From JANRKG01 sp033763635 (GTDB lineage: Bacteria; Cyanobacteriota; Cyanobacteriia; GCF-001939115): a stretch of 16,977 bases of DNA. The notes beneath the pieces are model-generated. The model saw only the letters and a list, made by a program, of their open reading frames with translations, was not told where the DNA came from and did no database searches. Below, piece by piece: positions 14,113 to 16,977 of this stretch. The translations under genes were made by a program, and so were the position numbers. Positions within the stretch are counted from its first letter, which is position 1, and the number at the start of each line of letters is the position of its first letter. The stretch is taken from the NCBI GenBank assembly GCA_033763635.1, contig JANRKG010000179.1:1-16977 (forward strand). Reading direction: 5' to 3'.

Positions 14113-15240
14113 TCAAGGGTTTCTTCCCGTTGCGGCACAGATACAGGTTGCCAGGTCAGCATCAGTTTTGATCGCCTGGGGATGGATGTGGGTGGGCGTG
14201 GCACGGTAGCCCCAGGATTGGAGGGTCTGGATCAGGTGCGATCGGGGAGGGATATCGCACTGCCCCCGTTTACCCAGTTCACGCAGAGTATAGAAATAGG
14301 GAGGCAGATCTGCCTCTAACTCCAGGATGGACAGCAACTTTACCCGCTGGCTCCAGTGGCGTTGGTGGGCGAGAGACATCATTTGGTGCAGGAAGGGGCG
14401 ATCGTGTAATGGGCCTAACCAGAGGGGACCCGTGAACACCATCGCGTGATCCCCCTTGGAGACGCAAGCGTTCGCATCTCTGCCGTGCGGGGGGCAACCG
14501 GATTTTCCCAACCGATCCCAGGAAACGGTTTGATACTGACCGCAGGTGTGGCAATATCCCAAAAACCCATAATTTTCTGGGGTGAGGATGGGTTTCCCCA
14601 CCAGGCGTACCATGACCCGATAGGTCTGTCCGGCGAAGAGGGAAAAGACGGGTTCAATCCCCAAGCCCTTAGCGGCCGCGAGTTGTTGCAAACTGCCCAG
14701 GAGCAGACGAAGCGCTTGTTCATTCGCGGCTGGATGGGAGCGGGCATAGGCTCCGTAGGCCCTCAGACTACTGACGGGGGCATGCCCTGTGAGAACGCGA
14801 CCGTTGGTGCTAGTGATGTAGAGTACTCCCCCGATCGCCACAGCCCACAGGCTGGTACTCAGGTAAGGCGCAGCAGACCCAAAGCAATCCACATCCACCA
14901 GATCGTAAAAGTCCTGGCGGTTGTAGCAGTCAAAGAAAACGCGGTTGGCATCCCAGTGGGTCAGGTGATAGCGATCGGCGGGAAGGGCTTTCAGGTTTTG
15001 GCGCAAAATCGGCCCAATCTCCGGATTGCTGTCATTGATCCAGAGTCGATCGGCCTGACTTTCGAGACAATACCGGAGGGAGCGCACCCCCGACCCAGCC
15101 ATCGCATCCAGCACCCGTAAGTGGCCTGTGGTTTGCTGATAAACAGTGGCAGCTAGCACACCGAGGTCGCGAATAACCTGACTCTGGGGATTGTAAAAGC
15201 TATTGCCGATCGCAAACGTAGCTTGGCCTTCCGTTTGCAT
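14113..15240 (-). CDS. trm1: tRNA (guanine-N2)-dimethyltransferase Trm1
   Basis: This 375-aa protein matches Trm1, which uses S-adenosylmethionine to methylate N2 of guanine 26 (and 27 in some bacteria) in tRNA. Bacterial Trm1 is rare outside Aquifex and cyanobacteria. Visible: FYNP at the N-terminus, LDAMAGSGVRSLRY as the SAM motif (about 44-57), then NDSNPE, and DVDCFGSAAPYL with Asp118 at the position of the family D-PFGSP catalytic motif, Cys replacing Pro. Four cysteines (230, 233, 249, 259) lie in a block that may bind zinc. ATG 15240 is chosen; a GTG at 15246 overlaps the upstream kinase stop (GTGA) and would add two residues. The two genes are therefore coupled. No signal peptide or membrane span. 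Confidence 0.88.
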   Translation of the reverse strand: MQTEGQATFAIGNSFYNPQSQVIRDLGVLAATVYQQTTGHLRVLDAMAGSGVRSLRYCLESQADRLWINDSNPEIGPILRQNLKALPADRYHLTHWDANRVFFDCYNRQDFYDLVDVDCFGSAAPYLSTSLWAVAIGGVLYITSTNGRVLTGHAPVSSLRAYGAYARSHPAANEQALRLLLGSLQQLAAAKGLGIEPVFSLFAGQTYRVMVRLVGKPILTPENYGFLGYCHTCGQYQTVSWDRLGKSGCPPHGRDANACVSKGDHAMVFTGPLWLGPLHDRPFLHQMMSLAHQRHWSQRVKLLSILELEADLPPYFYTLRELGKRGQCDIPPRSHLIQTLQSWGYRATPTHIHPQAIKTDADLATCICAATGRNP

Positions 15241-15242
15241 GG

Positions 15243-16977
15243 TCACTGAAGCACGGGAAGCGCCACCACGAAGGTCGTCCCGACCCCTTCCGCACTGTTC
15301 ACTTCGATCGTCCCGTTCCAGGCATCCACACAGCGCTTGACGATCGCCAAACCCAGTCCAGTCCCTACAATACTTCCCACATTACCCGCTCGATGAAACG
15401 CCTGAAACAGATGGATCTGATCCTCCTGAGGAATCCCGATGCCCTGATCTTGAATGGAAAATTGAGCCTGGGTTAACTCCAGATTCAGTTGAAAGATGAC
15501 AGGGCATCCCGGAGCGGAATATTTGATGGCATTTGAAAGGAGATTGACTAAGATTTGCCGCAGCAGTTTTGCATCCATCCCCACATGGCCAGGAATGCGC
15601 TTTAAGGAACTGTGAGAAATGAAGTGAATGGGGCATTTATTCTCTGTGCCCAGGTGCATCTCTTCTACCAGTTCACGGCAGAAGTCATACAAATCCAGAG
15701 GTTCCGGATGGAGTTTGAGTTCTCCAATTTCCGTCTCACTGATCATCATCATGTCATTGAGCAATTGATTCATCTGCCGCACCGCAGACTGAATCCGATA
15801 AATGTACTGCTGCTTCTTCTCCTGGGGCCATTTTTCCCCTCCATGCTCCAGGAGTTCAGAGGCAAACAGAATGTTATTTAAGGGAACTCGGAGGTCATGG
15901 GAAGCCATCGCTGCAAAGTGGGATTTGAGCTTGTTCAATTCTTGTTGGTGATTTAAGGCAGCTTGTAACTTCGCTTCCGACGATCGCAATCGCTGTTCGA
16001 CCTTCTCCCGCTCACAAATCTCGGCCTGGAGTTGGCGGTTTGCCTGTTGGAGTTCACAGGTGCGTTGTTCGACCGATCGATGCAAAAACTCCAGCACCCC
16101 ATACATTTCCACCGGATCAAAGACTCGCAACAAACTGGTTTGAGTCACAATCCCCAGCAATTCCCCCTCGTCCCCCACCACCACCAGGCGGCGAATACGC
16201 TGTTTTTGCATCGCTTGTTGAGCTTGTAGTAAGAGATCCGACGATCGGACAAAGAAGAGAGGGCTGCTCATTACAGAGGACGCTGAAATTTCTCCCAGAT
16301 TCATTTCCAGGGATTGAAACTGCACAATGTCCCGTTCTGTCAAAATGCCCAGAGGATAAGGTCTTCCAGATGGGAGATGGAGGCAATCGGGATCTGTCAC
16401 CACGACACAACTCACCTGATGCTGAATCATCTGATGGGCAATCTCTAAGACCGTAGATGCCCCAGAGGCACAAACCACCTCGGAGGTCATGACATCCCGC
16501 ACCAATTTCCATTTCAAAAGATTGATGGGCTGAAGTGCTTGCCGGATCGTCCCCAGGCTGATCATGCCCACAACTTGTTTGTGCTCATCAACAACAGGCA
16601 GATGGCGAAACTGATGCTGACGGAGTAGGGCTAAAGCAGAGAACAGGGTTTGATCCGAAGTGAGGGTCAAGGTAACAACAGGGTGGGTCATCACATCGGC
16701 AACCCGCAATCCCTGCAATTCTCGGTTAGAGGTTGTCATCTGCACCAAATCTCGTTCGGTAAAAATTCCAACTAACTGGGAATTTTCAACAACCAGGACG
16801 GCACTTACGGGATCGTAAAGGGGCAAATCAGATTCTACGGGAGTCATTCCCGGTAATACACATTGACGATGATGGATCTGACTCATCAGGCTGACAACCT
16901 CCAGCACTGGAGTAGTAGGACAGACGAGCACCGGATCGGGGGCGATCGTCGATTCCAATGCAGGGAGGTACAGAGAC
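15243..16977 (-). CDS. Four-CBS-domain sensor histidine kinase, 5-prime end outside window
   Basis: This is a soluble sensor kinase. Numbered from a TTG at 16958 it has 571 residues, but the frame stays open to the right edge and no ATG is seen, so the true start is probably just outside. Four CBS motifs make two tandem pairs (about 8-142 and 152-282), with signatures GIFTERDLVQ, DVMTHPVV, GILTERDIVQ and the final GIVTQTSLL. CBS pairs usually sense adenine nucleotides or related ligands. A coiled coil (about 285-345) joins them to HisKA, with His354 in SHDLRVPLNN, and a HATPase domain with NLLSNAIKYS, DQGIGIP and GTGLGLAIV. No receiver domain or regulator gene is in view, so the partner is unknown. 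Its stop is 2 nt before the trm1 ATG. No transmembrane segment is seen. Confidence 0.9.
   Translation of the reverse strand, partial: SLYLPALESTIAPDPVLVCPTTPVLEVVSLMSQIHHRQCVLPGMTPVESDLPLYDPVSAVLVVENSQLVGIFTERDLVQMTTSNRELQGLRVADVMTHPVVTLTLTSDQTLFSALALLRQHQFRHLPVVDEHKQVVGMISLGTIRQALQPINLLKWKLVRDVMTSEVVCASGASTVLEIAHQMIQHQVSCVVVTDPDCLHLPSGRPYPLGILTERDIVQFQSLEMNLGEISASSVMSSPLFFVRSSDLLLQAQQAMQKQRIRRLVVVGDEGELLGIVTQTSLLRVFDPVEMYGVLEFLHRSVEQRTCELQQANRQLQAEICEREKVEQRLRSSEAKLQAALNHQQELNKLKSHFAAMASHDLRVPLNNILFASELLEHGGEKWPQEKKQQYIYRIQSAVRQMNQLLNDMMMISETEIGELKLHPEPLDLYDFCRELVEEMHLGTENKCPIHFISHSSLKRIPGHVGMDAKLLRQILVNLLSNAIKYSAPGCPVIFQLNLELTQAQFSIQDQGIGIPQEDQIHLFQAFHRAGNVGSIVGTGLGLAIVKRCVDAWNGTIEVNSAEGVGTTFVVALPVLQ

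Noticed and set aside
14446..15120. 224-codon open frame on the + strand
   Set aside because: It is antisense to trm1, which has clear motifs over the same bases; no ribosome site or recognisable domain.

Overview
The window is a moderate-GC chromosomal segment from a cyanobacterium, probably filamentous. The evidence is several HIP1 octamers (GCGATCGC, for example at 4301, 8218 and 12056), a DUF6464-type cyanobacterial protein, a bacterial Trm1 tRNA methyltransferase, a heptamer short tandem repeat of the STRR type, and a dispersed CCCCTCC/GGAGGGG hairpin repeat that I recall as common between genes of filamentous cyanobacteria. I see no rRNA, tRNA, CRISPR array, intact insertion sequence or prophage gene.

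Left part (87-3593, + strand) is a tight four-gene set: a small sarcosine-oxidase-gamma (SoxG/MgdD)-like folate-fold protein, then the three split glutamate-synthase-like proteins GlxB (class II glutamine amidotransferase), GlxC (GXGXG domain) and GlxD (FMN/Fe-S synthase domain). In methylotrophs the equivalent MgsABC makes N-methylglutamate from methylamine and glutamate, and an MgdABCD complex related to sarcosine oxidase oxidises it. The SoxG-like subunit beside GlxBCD therefore suggests a methylamine, N-methyl amino acid or related amino-group transfer pathway. No SoxA/SoxB-like or gmaS-like partner is inside the window, so the substrate is open. This is the most interesting metabolic block.

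From 3594 to 4243 is a gene-poor stretch with nested inverted repeats and about six 15-bp tandem repeats. It is followed by a short-chain dehydrogenase (4244-5020) and a glycine-cleavage T-protein (about 5056-6303), both + strand and 35 nt apart. GcvT is a second folate-fold protein near the SoxG-like gene, which hints at shared one-carbon chemistry.

A 488-bp intergenic region full of small hairpins precedes two GT4 glycosyltransferases (6792-7868 and 8116-9525). These are separated by two inverted copies of the dispersed repeat. A long hairpin then leads into a 518-aa membrane-anchored TAXI-type binding protein that carries an unusual C-terminal helical module with an internal duplication.

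The right part is on the - strand. A DUF6464 protein converges on the TAXI gene with a 10-nt gap. Upstream of it is a stand-alone EF-G paralogue bounded by strong terminator hairpins. Next, after a 327-bp gap, is trm1. Last is a four-CBS-domain histidine kinase whose stop lies 2 nt before (or overlaps) the trm1 start. The kinase frame runs off the right edge, so its start is not seen.
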